From Chloroflexota bacterium (lineage in GTDB: Bacteria; Chloroflexota; Dormibacteria; Dormibacterales; Dormibacteraceae): a stretch of DNA of 54,786 nt. The position numbers were made by a program, and so were the translations under genes. The first letter of the stretch is position 1; each line of letters begins with the position of its first letter. Positions 44,675 through 52,472 of the stretch are shown here, one piece after another. The stretch spans positions 1 through 54,786 of the forward strand of contig VBEO01000070.1 in NCBI GenBank assembly GCA_005881825.1, given 5' to 3'. The notes below the pieces were generated by a model, which saw only the letters and a program-made list of their open reading frames with translations, did not search any database and was not told the DNA's origin.

Positions 44675-44701
44675 GGATTCCCAACGTATACTCGCCGTCA
44701 C
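44675..44701. promoter_or_regulatory. Overlapping bidirectional -10 boxes between thiE and the CvpA-CAP gene
   Basis: The plus strand has TATACT (44687-44692), nine bases before the TTG at 44702. The minus strand has TATACG (44690-44685), ten bases before the TTG at 44674. The two boxes share the palindrome GTATAC. Both directions would give leaderless transcripts. Confidence 0.5.
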
Positions 44702-45676
44702 TTGCATTTCAATCTCGTCGACCTGGCGCTGGTCGTGGTCGCGGCGGCGGCGGCGGTGGACGGGGCGAGGCGAGGTTTTCCGACCTACGCCACCGAGCTG
44801 ACCGCTTTCGCCCTGGCCCTGGGCGTGGCCTTCGCGCTGTTCGAGCCCGTCAGCGCGGGCATGCACACCTTCCTGGGGGTGCCCCTGGGTCTGGCCGGCT
44901 TCGGTGTCTTCTTGATCCTGCTGGTCTTGACGCACGGAGCCGTGCAGGCTTCGCTGCACGGACGCCTGGGCTGGCTGGCGCGCAAACTCCGGCTGCAGCC
45001 CCGGGTCGGTGCCGTGCCCGCGGTCGGGGTGGCGGTGCTGGTCGCGGCGGTGGGGCTGAGCGCGCTGGTCGTGCTGCCTGGCGGCTCCTACCGGTCCCTG
45101 GTGCTGGGCTCCACCCTGGGCTCGACGATCACTCACGAGTCGTCGTTCCTGCAGCCGCCGATGGCCAGGCTGCTGGTGCCGGCCAACCGGGAGGCCCAGC
45201 CCCTGATCAGCGTGCCCAAGGTGCCGCCCGATGCCGGCGAGGACGCGTTCTACCGGCTCCAGTTCCCCGATCAGCTCGACACCCAGATCGACCTGCCCGC
45301 CGAAACCCGGATGCTGCAGATGGTCAACAAGACGCGATCGGAGGGTGGGCTGAAGCCGCTGTCCATGGATCCCCTGCTCCAGGAGGCGGCGCGCGAGCAC
45401 AGCCTGGACATGTACCAGCGGCACTACTTCTCGCACCTGACACCCGACGGCAAGAGCCCCTTCGATCGCATGCGCGCGCACGGCGCACACTTCGTGACGG
45501 CGGGCGAGAACATCGCCTTCGCGCCCGACGTGGACCAGGCCTATGAATCGCTGCTGGCCAGCCCCGACCACCGGGCCAACCTGCTAAACCCCGACTTCAA
45601 GTGCGTCGGGATCGGGGTGTACCGAGCGGTCGGTTATGAGGAGATGTTCACCCAGGACTTTTCCGATTGCGCATAG
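44702..45676 (+). CDS. CvpA-like membrane domain fused to a CAP/SCP domain
   Basis: 324 residues from TTG 44702. Residues 1-127 resemble CvpA: FNLVDLALVVVAAAAAVDGA, RRGFPTYATELTAFALALGV, and four hydrophobic helices. After a linker (about 130-200), residues 203-324 are a CAP domain: MLQMVNKTRSEGGLKPLSMD, REHSLDMYQRHYFSHLTPDG, GENIAFAP and SPDHRANLLNPDFKCVGIG. The CAP part would lie outside the membrane, probably acting on wall or envelope material; CAP histidines are conserved. Divergent from thiE. Confidence 0.88.
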   Translation: MHFNLVDLALVVVAAAAAVDGARRGFPTYATELTAFALALGVAFALFEPVSAGMHTFLGVPLGLAGFGVFLILLVLTHGAVQASLHGRLGWLARKLRLQPRVGAVPAVGVAVLVAAVGLSALVVLPGGSYRSLVLGSTLGSTITHESSFLQPPMARLLVPANREAQPLISVPKVPPDAGEDAFYRLQFPDQLDTQIDLPAETRMLQMVNKTRSEGGLKPLSMDPLLQEAAREHSLDMYQRHYFSHLTPDGKSPFDRMRAHGAHFVTAGENIAFAPDVDQAYESLLASPDHRANLLNPDFKCVGIGVYRAVGYEEMFTQDFSDCA

Positions 45677-45695
45677 CGCAGCGGGTCACAGGGAA

Positions 45696-45713
45696 GGCCC
45701 GACTTGTCGGGCC
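45696..45713 (+). terminator. Hairpin after the CvpA-CAP gene
   Basis: GGCCCGA (45696-45702), loop CTTG, TCGGGCC (45707-45713), followed by GTTTGAG. A short T-run makes it a moderate terminator. Confidence 0.6.
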
Positions 45714-45803
45714 GTTTGAGTCGGTCTTCCAGGCGTTGGGGACGCTGCGCGGAGCCTGAGGGAGGTAGGTCCGCGGGAGAAACCGTAGGTTCTTCCCGCG
45801 AAG

Positions 45804-46154
45804 TTAGGCCCCTAGCTCCTCGTCGTCTTCGATGACGCGGTCGGGATCGCGGAGGCGGAAGAGAACCTCCTGGGCGTTGAACATCACGTCCATCAGCGGC
45901 ACCACGCGGTAGCGCAGCCGCAAGGCCTCGGCCTGCTCCTCGCTCTCCGGCGCGGGCAGGGTTTCCAGGATGCGGCCGGCGTGCCGGCGCAAGACGGCGG
46001 GCACCCGGTCGACCCCCTGCAGGTTCAAGTCCTCGAGCTGGAAGAGCAGTGCGTCGATGGCGCGCACCAGGTCCAGGTGGCGCCGGGAGGCGAAGCGCCT
46101 TTCCGCTTCGGCCCGGGCAAAGGCCGCGATGTCGCGATTGGCCTGATCGATCAC
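45804..46154 (-). CDS. Hypothetical helical protein (116 residues)
   Basis: Starts MIDQANRDIAAFARAEAERR and continues as a soluble, mostly helical, charged protein (HLDLVRAIDALLFQLEDLNL, VPLMDVMFNAQEVLFRLRDP), ending in an acidic DDEELGA. No signal, membrane segment or recognisable motif. It lies in the same orientation as the sigma/anti-sigma pair but is separated from it by the 50-bp tandem repeat, which may carry its regulatory sites. Confidence 0.65.
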   Translation of the reverse strand: MIDQANRDIAAFARAEAERRFASRRHLDLVRAIDALLFQLEDLNLQGVDRVPAVLRRHAGRILETLPAPESEEQAEALRLRYRVVPLMDVMFNAQEVLFRLRDPDRVIEDDEELGA

Positions 46155-46170
46155 CCTTCGCTAAGACATA

Positions 46171-46270
46171 CGAACCGGAGTTACTGACCGGTTATGCCAT
46201 CTACACCGGTTAGGTGATTCCGAACCGGAGTTACTGACCGGTTATGCCATCTACACCGGTTAGGTGATTC
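46171..46270. repeat. Perfect 50-bp tandem direct repeat (two copies)
   Basis: 46171-46220 and 46221-46270 are identical, each starting CGAACCGGAGTTACTGACCG and ending GGTTAGGTGATTC; CGGTT starts a third partial copy. On the minus strand each unit carries two TAACCGGT boxes 18 bases apart (start to start) plus AACTCCGGTT. The repeat lies upstream of the gene at 45804-46154, starting 17 bases before its ATG. It has no coding potential. Confidence 0.9.
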
Positions 46271-46339
46271 CGGTTCCCCTCGACCCCACCGCCTGACGGC
46301 GCTCGGCACCTCCCGATGATTGGGGAGGAGTCTCGTCTC

Positions 46340-46570
46340 CTAGAAGAGGATCTTCTGGAGCTTCTCGCGCAGGGCCGCCGGAGCCTTGTCCTGCTCGCAG
46401 CAGACCTTCACCAGGCGCTTGAACCCGGCCTGGAACCGGTACCTCTCCTCGCAGGGTGGGCAGAACTCGAGGTGGAGCCTGACCTCCCGGATCTCGGCGT
46501 CGGTGAGCTCGCGGTCGACGAACTCGTCCAGCCGCTCCATGCATTCATCGCAGGACAGATTGCCGTTCAT
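46340..46570 (-). CDS. Zinc-binding anti-sigma factor (RsrA/ZAS-like)
   Basis: 76 residues with the ZAS zinc-finger pattern: LSCDECMERLDEFVD, then VRLHLEFCPPCEERYRF (HxxxCxxC). This is the arrangement of RsrA-type anti-sigma factors, which release their sigma factor when the cysteines are oxidised to disulphide. An extra cysteine pair lies at KVCCEQD. It overlaps the sigma gene by four bases, so the partner is clear. Likely senses thiol oxidation, by analogy with RsrA of Streptomyces. Confidence 0.9.
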   Translation of the reverse strand: MNGNLSCDECMERLDEFVDRELTDAEIREVRLHLEFCPPCEERYRFQAGFKRLVKVCCEQDKAPAALREKLQKILF

Positions 46571-47151
46571 GCCGATCGCTCCGCGGGCACGATACCCGAC
46601 TCCAGGGCGTAGTCATAGAGCTGTTTTTGCAACTGCTGGCGGGCCCGGTGCAGGCGCGACATCACGGTCCCGATCGGGATCCCGATCACCTGGGCGGCGT
46701 CCTTGTAGGAAAACCCCTCCACGTCGACGAGCAGCACCACCTCCCGGTGCAGCGGTGGCAGCTTCTCGACCGCCTTGACCACCTCGTCGGCCGCGATGCG
46801 ATCCAGGACCTCGGTTTCGGGAATCGCGGAGGTGTCTTTGAGGGTGTCGTAAAGAGCGAAGTCGCCGAGATCGTCGAGACTGACGTCCTCCTGGCGGCCG
46901 CCCTTGAAGCGGTCCCAGAAGAGGTTGCGCATGATGGCGAACAGCCAGGCCTTCATGTTCGTCCCCGGCTGGTAGCTGTGCTGGTAGCGAAGGGCGCGCA
47001 CGTACGTGTCCTGGACCAGATCCTGGGCCCGATCCGGGTCGCGGGTGAGCCGCAGGGCGCCGCGGTAGAGCGTGTCGAGATGTGTGAGAGCCTCCTCGCT
47101 GAAGGCCGCGCTGTCCGTCCGCTGATCGGGCACCGCGACCAGTGTAGTCAC
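46567..47151 (-). CDS. ECF sigma factor, SigR/RpoE-like
   Basis: 194 residues from GTG 47151, placed just after GGAGG; the longer frame overlaps alr. Region 2 reads LYRGALRLTRDPDRAQDLVQ, then DTYVRALRYQ and MKAWLFAIMRNLFWDRFK. Region 4 has LPPLHREVVLLVDVEGFSYK and GIPIGTVMSRLHRARQQL. Sequence and the RsrA-type partner next door fit the redox-responsive SigR group. It would direct RNA polymerase to oxidative-stress promoters when released. The operon is sigma then anti-sigma. Confidence 0.92.
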   Translation of the reverse strand: MTTLVAVPDQRTDSAAFSEEALTHLDTLYRGALRLTRDPDRAQDLVQDTYVRALRYQHSYQPGTNMKAWLFAIMRNLFWDRFKGGRQEDVSLDDLGDFALYDTLKDTSAIPETEVLDRIAADEVVKAVEKLPPLHREVVLLVDVEGFSYKDAAQVIGIPIGTVMSRLHRARQQLQKQLYDYALESGIVPAERSA

Positions 47152-47182
47152 GTCCTCCAGTTCAACCCGGCCGCTGCGAGGC

Positions 47183-48265
47183 TCATTCCGAATACCGCCG
47201 CTGCACCCGGCGGCCCACCGCGGTGACCACCTCATAGGAGTTGGTCCCCGACCAGCTGGCCACCTCTTCGGCGCTGATCCGCTCCTCGCCGTCGGCACCG
47301 ATGAAGGTGGCGGCGTCCCCCACCGCCACCTCCGGGACGGCGCTCACGTCGAGCGTGACAGCGTCCATGCTCACCCGCCCGATCAGCGGCGCCCGCCGGC
47401 CCCGCACCAGCACCTCTCCCCTCCCGCCCCGGGCCCGCAGCACCCCGTCGGCGTAGCCCATGGCCACCGTCGCGACCCGCGTCTCGCGCTCGGCGCGCCA
47501 GGTGGCGCCGTAGCCGACGGTCGCCCCCGCAGGCACGGTCTTTACGTGGGTGACCAGGCCGCGCACGGTCATGGCCGGCCGCAGGCCTTCGCCCTCGCAG
47601 CCGTACAGGGCGATTCCGATGCGGACGGCGTCCAGCGCCACCTCCGGGTAGCGCAGCGCCGAACCCGAGTTGCCGGCGTGGCGGAGGCCCGGATCGACCC
47701 CGAGCCGCTCCAGGACGCTGCTGAAGCGATCGTACTGAGCGCGCGTGAGCTCGGGATCGGACTCGGAGCTGGCGAAATGGGTGAAGGTGCCGGCGAGGCG
47801 CAGGCCGGGGCTGCCCGAGATCAACGCCGCCAGCGCTGGCGCCTCCTCCGGCGTGCAGCCCAGCCGGCCCAGCCCGGTGTCGACCTTCAAGTGCACGGGC
47901 ACGGGCTGCTCGGGATCGGCCGCGGCCGCCAGCGCGCGGATCATCTCCTCCGAGTAGCAGCTGATGGCGCAGGCGGCGGCGACGGCGGCGGGCGCCTCCT
48001 CCGGCACCAGGCCGCCCATGACCAGCAGGCGCTCGCCCTCCAGCTGGGGGAGGCCGCGCAGCTGCTGGGCCTCCTCCAGCGTGGACACGGCCAGCCCCCA
48101 GGCGCCGGCCTGGAGAGAGGCCTCGGCCACAGGCACCGCGCCGTGTCCGTAGCCGTAGGCCTTGACCACCGCGATCACTCCCACGCCCTCCGGCTGCAGC
48201 GAGGCCACGTGCTGCAGGTTGTGGCGGATGGCCGAGAGGTCGACCTCCGCCCAGCGCTGGGTCAG
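47183..48265 (-). CDS. alr: Alanine racemase, probable CTG start
   Basis: 360 residues from CTG 48265, which overlaps the upstream stop (CTGA) and restores the usual N-terminus (RWAEVDLSAIRHNLQHVASL). The first GTG, at 48208, would remove strand one. The PLP lysine is in VVKAYGYGHGAVPVA; the catalytic tyrosine region is GIALYGCEG and AGATVGYGATWRAERE. Interconverts L- and D-alanine for peptidoglycan stems. Placed after AcpS-NnrD, a common neighbourhood. Confidence 0.95.
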   Translation of the reverse strand: MTQRWAEVDLSAIRHNLQHVASLQPEGVGVIAVVKAYGYGHGAVPVAEASLQAGAWGLAVSTLEEAQQLRGLPQLEGERLLVMGGLVPEEAPAAVAAACAISCYSEEMIRALAAAADPEQPVPVHLKVDTGLGRLGCTPEEAPALAALISGSPGLRLAGTFTHFASSESDPELTRAQYDRFSSVLERLGVDPGLRHAGNSGSALRYPEVALDAVRIGIALYGCEGEGLRPAMTVRGLVTHVKTVPAGATVGYGATWRAERETRVATVAMGYADGVLRARGGRGEVLVRGRRAPLIGRVSMDAVTLDVSAVPEVAVGDAATFIGADGEERISAEEVASWSGTNSYEVVTAVGRRVQRRYSE

Positions 48266-49491
48266 AGCCCCCCTCGACGCAGCTGGTCCATGACCAGCGG
48301 AATCTCGAGCAGCAGATCGGACGCGAGCAGACCCGAGTCGCCCAGGTGCTCGGACACGGCGCGCCCCGCCGAGGCGTGGACATAGACGCCGGTCACCGCC
48401 GCGGTGAACGGCTCGCAGCCCTGGGCCAGGAGGCCCCCGATCACGCCCGCCAGCACATCGCCGGTGCCGCCGCTGGCCAGGGCCGGCACCTCATGCGGAT
48501 CGACGCTGACGCGGCCGCCCGGCGCCGCCACCACCGTGTGGGCGCCCTTGAGCACGACCACCGCCCCCCACTCCTCGGCGGCCAGGGCCGCGGCCTTCGG
48601 GCGGTCCTTGTTCACCTCAGCTGTGGATTTGTTCAGCAGACGCCCCATCTCGCCCGGATGCGGCGTCAGGACACGCCCCTTGCCGAGCTTCTTCAACGCT
48701 CGGCGGTTGGCGGCCAGCGCGTTCAGAGCGTCGGCGTCCAGCACGGCCGGCACCCGAACGCGGCCCAGGAGGTTGTAGATCAGACGCCAGGTCGAGCGGT
48801 CACGGCCGAGCCCGGGACCGATCACGGCCGCCGAGGCGCCCTCCAGGTGCCGCAGCACGATGTCCTCGGCGGCATGGCCGATGTGGCCGGGGGCAACCTC
48901 GGGTACCGGCGTCGCCATCACCTCGGTGCACTTGGCGGCCAGAATCGGGTAGATCCCGTCGGCGACCAGGAGCCGGACAAGGCCCGCCCCAGAGCGCGCG
49001 GCCGCGGTGGCGGCCAGGTAGGCGGCGCCGGTCAGGCCCAGCGATCCGGCCAGCACGACCACCGTGCCGAAGGTCCCCTTGTGCCCGTCCTTCGGCCGAG
49101 GCGGCATGGCCACCGCCTCGGGCGCCTCGGCCAGCCGGGGCCGCTCGGTCATCTCCAGGCGGGCGGTGGCGATCGCGACCTGCGCCTGGTGGGTGATGCT
49201 GACCTGCACCGTAGCTCCCCGGGCGTCGCCGCCGATCAGGCGCACCCGGGGCGCGCCGGTGTTCGCGGGCAGGATCTCGATCCGGCGCCGCGGGAAGCAG
49301 ATGCCGGTGCCGTCGAAGCACTTGATCACGGCTTCCTTGGCCGCCCAGCGGCCCGCCAGACGCTCGGGTGAACCGGCGCAGTACGCGAGCTCCGCCGGCG
49401 TGAAGGACTTGCGGAGGAAGCGCTCACCGGAGCGGCCCACGGCTCGCGCCATGCGCTCGATCCCGAGCACGTCGACGCCTATGCGCTGCAC
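48262..49491 (-). CDS. Fusion of holo-ACP synthase (AcpS) and NAD(P)HX dehydratase (NnrD)
   Basis: 409 residues. Residues 1-115 are AcpS: IGVDVLGIERM (metal Asp), FTPAELAYCAGSPERLAGRW and WAAKEAVIKCF. It moves phosphopantetheine onto acyl carrier protein. Residues about 130-409 are the YjeF C-terminal kinase-like domain: KGTFGTVVVLAGSLGLTGAA, VIGPGLGRD, RVLTPHPGEMGRLL, VVLKGAHTVVA and ASGGTGDVLAGVIGGLLAQG. It repairs hydrated NAD(P)H. The epimerase half (NnrE) normally fused to NnrD is missing. Many bacteria encode acpS and nnr side by side; here they are joined. Confidence 0.93.
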   Translation of the reverse strand: MQRIGVDVLGIERMARAVGRSGERFLRKSFTPAELAYCAGSPERLAGRWAAKEAVIKCFDGTGICFPRRRIEILPANTGAPRVRLIGGDARGATVQVSITHQAQVAIATARLEMTERPRLAEAPEAVAMPPRPKDGHKGTFGTVVVLAGSLGLTGAAYLAATAAARSGAGLVRLLVADGIYPILAAKCTEVMATPVPEVAPGHIGHAAEDIVLRHLEGASAAVIGPGLGRDRSTWRLIYNLLGRVRVPAVLDADALNALAANRRALKKLGKGRVLTPHPGEMGRLLNKSTAEVNKDRPKAAALAAEEWGAVVVLKGAHTVVAAPGGRVSVDPHEVPALASGGTGDVLAGVIGGLLAQGCEPFTAAVTGVYVHASAGRAVSEHLGDSGLLASDLLLEIPLVMDQLRRGGL

Positions 49492-49512
49492 GCATTAAGC
49501 GTAGATGGCCCC

Positions 49513-49543
49513 ACCCCTGCCCTCCCCGGAGGGGAGGGGGACT
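49513..49543. repeat. Palindrome after glmS
   Basis: CCTCCCCGGAGGGGAGG with flanking CCC and GGG, just beyond the glmS stop on its 3' side. It may act as a terminator and resembles part of 36598-36680. Confidence 0.5.
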
Positions 49544-49545
49544 CT

Positions 49546-51384
49546 CTATTCGACCGTGACCGATTTCGCCAGGTTGCGGGGCTGGTCGACGTCGCGGCCC
49601 AGCTCGTTGGCGACGTGGTACGCGAACAGCTGCAGGGCCACCGTGCTCAGCACCGCTGAGGTCGCCTCGTCGGCGGCCGGGATCACGATCTGGTCGGTCA
49701 CGATGTCGTCCAGCGAGCCGTCGCCCTCGCTGACCAGCGCCAGCACCGGGGCGTCCCTGGCCACGATCTCGTGGACGGTGGAGGCCATCTTCTCCCGGGT
49801 GCTGCTTTCGGTGCAGACGGCGACCACCGGGAAGTCGGGGTCGAGCAGGGCGATCGGACCGTGCTTGAGCTCACCGCCTGACGATCCCTCGGCGTGGAGG
49901 TAGCTGATCTCCTTCAACTTGAGCGCTCCCTCGAGCGCTACGGCGTGGTTGATGCCGCGCCCCACGAACATGAAGTTCCGGAACCGGCTGTACTTGTGGG
50001 CCAGACGGGCGATGTCGGTGCTGTTGTCGAGCACCCGCCGGATCTTGTCCGGCAGCTCGCGCAGCCCGCGCGCCAGCTCCTCGCGCCGCTCCAGGGAGAC
50101 CCGCCCGTGGGCGGTGGCCAGGCGCAGCGCCAGGAGGTACTGGGTGACCAGATGCGCGACCAGGGTCTTGGTGGAAGCCACCCCGATCTCGGGACCGCTG
50201 TGCAGGTAGATGGCCCCATCCGAATCGCGCGCGGCCGACGAGGCGACCACGTTGGTGATGGCCAGCGTCAGCGAGCCCCGCTCGCGCGCCTGGTGCAGAC
50301 CGACCAGGGTGTCGGCCGTCTCACCGGATTGGGTGATGACCACGGTCAAGGTTTCGTCCGTGATCGTCGGACGCCGGTAGCGAAACTCTGACGCGTCCTC
50401 GGCCCGGGCCCGGATCCCGGCCCAGTCCTCGATCACGTACTCGCCCAGCATGGCCGCGTGCAGTGAAGTCCCCATGCCCAGCAGGCGGACGTCGTGGTAG
50501 CGCCGCAGGTGGTCGTCCGAGATCGCGAACTCGATGAAGTTGACGAGGCCGTCGTCGGTCATGCGGCCGCGGAAGGCGTTGGCGGCCGCCTCGGGCGTCT
50601 CGTGGATCTCCTTGAGCATGAAGTGCGGGAAGCCGCCCTTCTGCGCCTGCGCCACGTCCCAGTCGACGTGCACGATCTTGGCGTCCACCGGCTGTCCGTC
50701 GAGCGTGGAGCCTTCCGGCCCCAGAGGGGTCACCGCGGCCATCTCGCCCTCGCCCAGGATCAGCACCTTCTTCGTGTAGGGGATGATCGCCGTGATGTCC
50801 GAGGCGATGAAGTACTCGCCTTCTCCGATGCCGACCACCAGCGGCGCGTTGAGGCGGGCGCCGACCAGCAGCTCGGGGTCGTCCAGGCTGAACATGGCCA
50901 GCGCGTAGGCGCCCTTGATCCGCTGCAGCGCCTTGCGCACCGCGAGCAGGAAGTCGCCCTTGTAGTACTGCTCGATCAGGTGCGGGACGACCTCGGTGTC
51001 GGTCTCGCTGGTGAACTCGTGGCCCAAGCTCTCGAGCTCGGCCTTGATTTCGGCGAAGTTCTCGATGATGCCGTTGTGCACGACGGAGATCCGGCCGTGG
51101 CAGTCGGCGTGCGGATGGGCGTTGATGATGGTCGGCTTGCCGTGCGTCGCCCAACGGGTGTGGCCGATGCCCACCGTGCCGGTGGGCATGTTCTCTTTCA
51201 GCTTGGCGATCAGGAGGTCGACCTTGGCCTCGCTCTTGGTGACGCTGGTGTGGCGAGTTCCATCACCGGTCTCGATGACGGCCACGCCCGCCGAGTCGTA
51301 GCCGCGGTACTCGAGCCGCTTCAGGCTCTCCATCAGGATGGGCGTCGCCTGGCGCTCGCCGAGGTAGCCGATGATTCCGCACAT
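49546..51384 (-). CDS. glmS: Glutamine-fructose-6-phosphate aminotransferase (isomerising)
   Basis: 612 residues, standard length. Starts MCGIIGYLGER, with Cys2 the glutaminase nucleophile; RLEYRGYDSAGVA and GHTRWATHGKP belong to the glutaminase domain. The two SIS domains follow, with MLGEYVIEDWAGI, VVITQSGETADTLVGLHQAR, and GRGINHAVALEGALKLKEIS, ending PRNLAKSVTVE. It makes glucosamine-6-phosphate, the first step to UDP-GlcNAc. Downstream of cdaA-cdaR, linking c-di-AMP signalling to wall precursor supply. glmM, usual in this cluster, is not present. Confidence 0.97.
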   Translation of the reverse strand: MCGIIGYLGERQATPILMESLKRLEYRGYDSAGVAVIETGDGTRHTSVTKSEAKVDLLIAKLKENMPTGTVGIGHTRWATHGKPTIINAHPHADCHGRISVVHNGIIENFAEIKAELESLGHEFTSETDTEVVPHLIEQYYKGDFLLAVRKALQRIKGAYALAMFSLDDPELLVGARLNAPLVVGIGEGEYFIASDITAIIPYTKKVLILGEGEMAAVTPLGPEGSTLDGQPVDAKIVHVDWDVAQAQKGGFPHFMLKEIHETPEAAANAFRGRMTDDGLVNFIEFAISDDHLRRYHDVRLLGMGTSLHAAMLGEYVIEDWAGIRARAEDASEFRYRRPTITDETLTVVITQSGETADTLVGLHQARERGSLTLAITNVVASSAARDSDGAIYLHSGPEIGVASTKTLVAHLVTQYLLALRLATAHGRVSLERREELARGLRELPDKIRRVLDNSTDIARLAHKYSRFRNFMFVGRGINHAVALEGALKLKEISYLHAEGSSGGELKHGPIALLDPDFPVVAVCTESSTREKMASTVHEIVARDAPVLALVSEGDGSLDDIVTDQIVIPAADEATSAVLSTVALQLFAYHVANELGRDVDQPRNLAKSVTVE

Positions 51385-51416
51385 ACCTTCTTGAACGCGC
51401 CTTCCGGGGCTTTAGG

Positions 51417-52472
51417 TTACGAGTGGCTTGGCGAAGGAGTGGGAGTCGGGGCGGTGCAGTCGATCTGCTTCTGGATGCTGACCACTACCGTGACCTGGGC
51501 CGGGTCGGCGCTGAAACCGTCGGTGGGCACCGGCTGCTGAGAGCGGACGGCGCCGGTCGCGTTGCTGACGTCGATCGCCTGGCCGAGCGTGATGTTGTCG
51601 ACCGTGGAGACCTTGTCGGCCGGACCGCTGATGGTGGCCACCGCGCTGGGGGTGAAGCTGATCGAGCTGATCTGGTAGCCGCAGGCGGGTCGGCCGGTCA
51701 GGTTGGCCTTGATCGCCGCCTGGCGGGTGACCTGCTCCTGTTGAAGCGTCACGTGGACGTTGACGATGCTGGGATCGACCGCGGGCACCGGGAACGACTT
51801 GAAGTTGGAGAGGTCCACCGGATGCCCGTTCTGCTCGAACTTGACGGGCTGTGTGGGGCTGTCGACGTTGGTGCCGCTGAGCGGGTGGTCCTGGGCCCCG
51901 ATCTGCACGAAGGCCTTGAGGTTCTGCAGCAGGGAGCGGGGCGCCGTGACCTTGACCTGGCAGGCCTCGGCGGAGTTTCCGCATTCGGCGTAGGTGATCG
52001 GCTTGCCCTGGGCGTCGTTGGGGCCCAGCACCTTGAATCCGGGCGACACCCAGGGGGTGCGCACCTCGATCGGATAGGCCTTGGTGTCGGCGACGTCGAT
52101 GCCGATGGTGATAGGTACCGCATCCCCGTTCCAGCTCACGCCGGGCGGCAGGGTCTTGGGTGTCGCGAAATAGGTGTGCTGAGCGATGGGCTGGGTCACG
52201 CCCTTCAAGTCGACGTGGAAGCGGACGCCGTTGGGGAAGTTGGCGGACGCCTTCAGCGGATCGACGGCGCTGCTGACCCCGAACACGTTGACGTTGGTCT
52301 TCAGCACCGGGTTGAGGACCACGATCGAAGGATCCTTGTTGTCGTAGTCGACCACCGCCGGCACCGACGTCACCGATACCGGGTTCTCGCTGAAGGCCAC
52401 CGCGGCGAGCAGGCCGATGGCCAGAGCCAATGCGAGCAGCTTGAGACGCCAGTTGGCGATGAGCCAGTTCAC
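51417..52472 (-). CDS. cdaR: YbbR-domain protein, CdaR-like regulator of diadenylate cyclase
   Basis: 351 residues. Short membrane anchor (IANWRLKLLALALAIGLLAA), then YbbR repeats outside the membrane: VSVTSVPAVVDYDNKDPSIV, RTPWVSPGFKVLGPND, RQAAIKANLTGRPACGYQIS and TITLGQAID-like sequences. The tail is proline/serine rich (TAPTPTPSPSHS). CdaR proteins bind and modulate the membrane cyclase CdaA, encoded just upstream with a 4-base overlap. Start at 52472 follows from that overlap. Confidence 0.88.
   Translation of the reverse strand: MNWLIANWRLKLLALALAIGLLAAVAFSENPVSVTSVPAVVDYDNKDPSIVVLNPVLKTNVNVFGVSSAVDPLKASANFPNGVRFHVDLKGVTQPIAQHTYFATPKTLPPGVSWNGDAVPITIGIDVADTKAYPIEVRTPWVSPGFKVLGPNDAQGKPITYAECGNSAEACQVKVTAPRSLLQNLKAFVQIGAQDHPLSGTNVDSPTQPVKFEQNGHPVDLSNFKSFPVPAVDPSIVNVHVTLQQEQVTRQAAIKANLTGRPACGYQISSISFTPSAVATISGPADKVSTVDNITLGQAIDVSNATGAVRSQQPVPTDGFSADPAQVTVVVSIQKQIDCTAPTPTPSPSHS

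Noticed and set aside
44675-44710. TPP riboswitch upstream of thiE
   Set aside because: There is almost no leader before thiE, and no THI-box-like sequence was seen.
46171-46270. CRISPR array
   Set aside because: Two adjacent identical 50-bp units with no spacers and no cas genes nearby; it is a tandem duplication.
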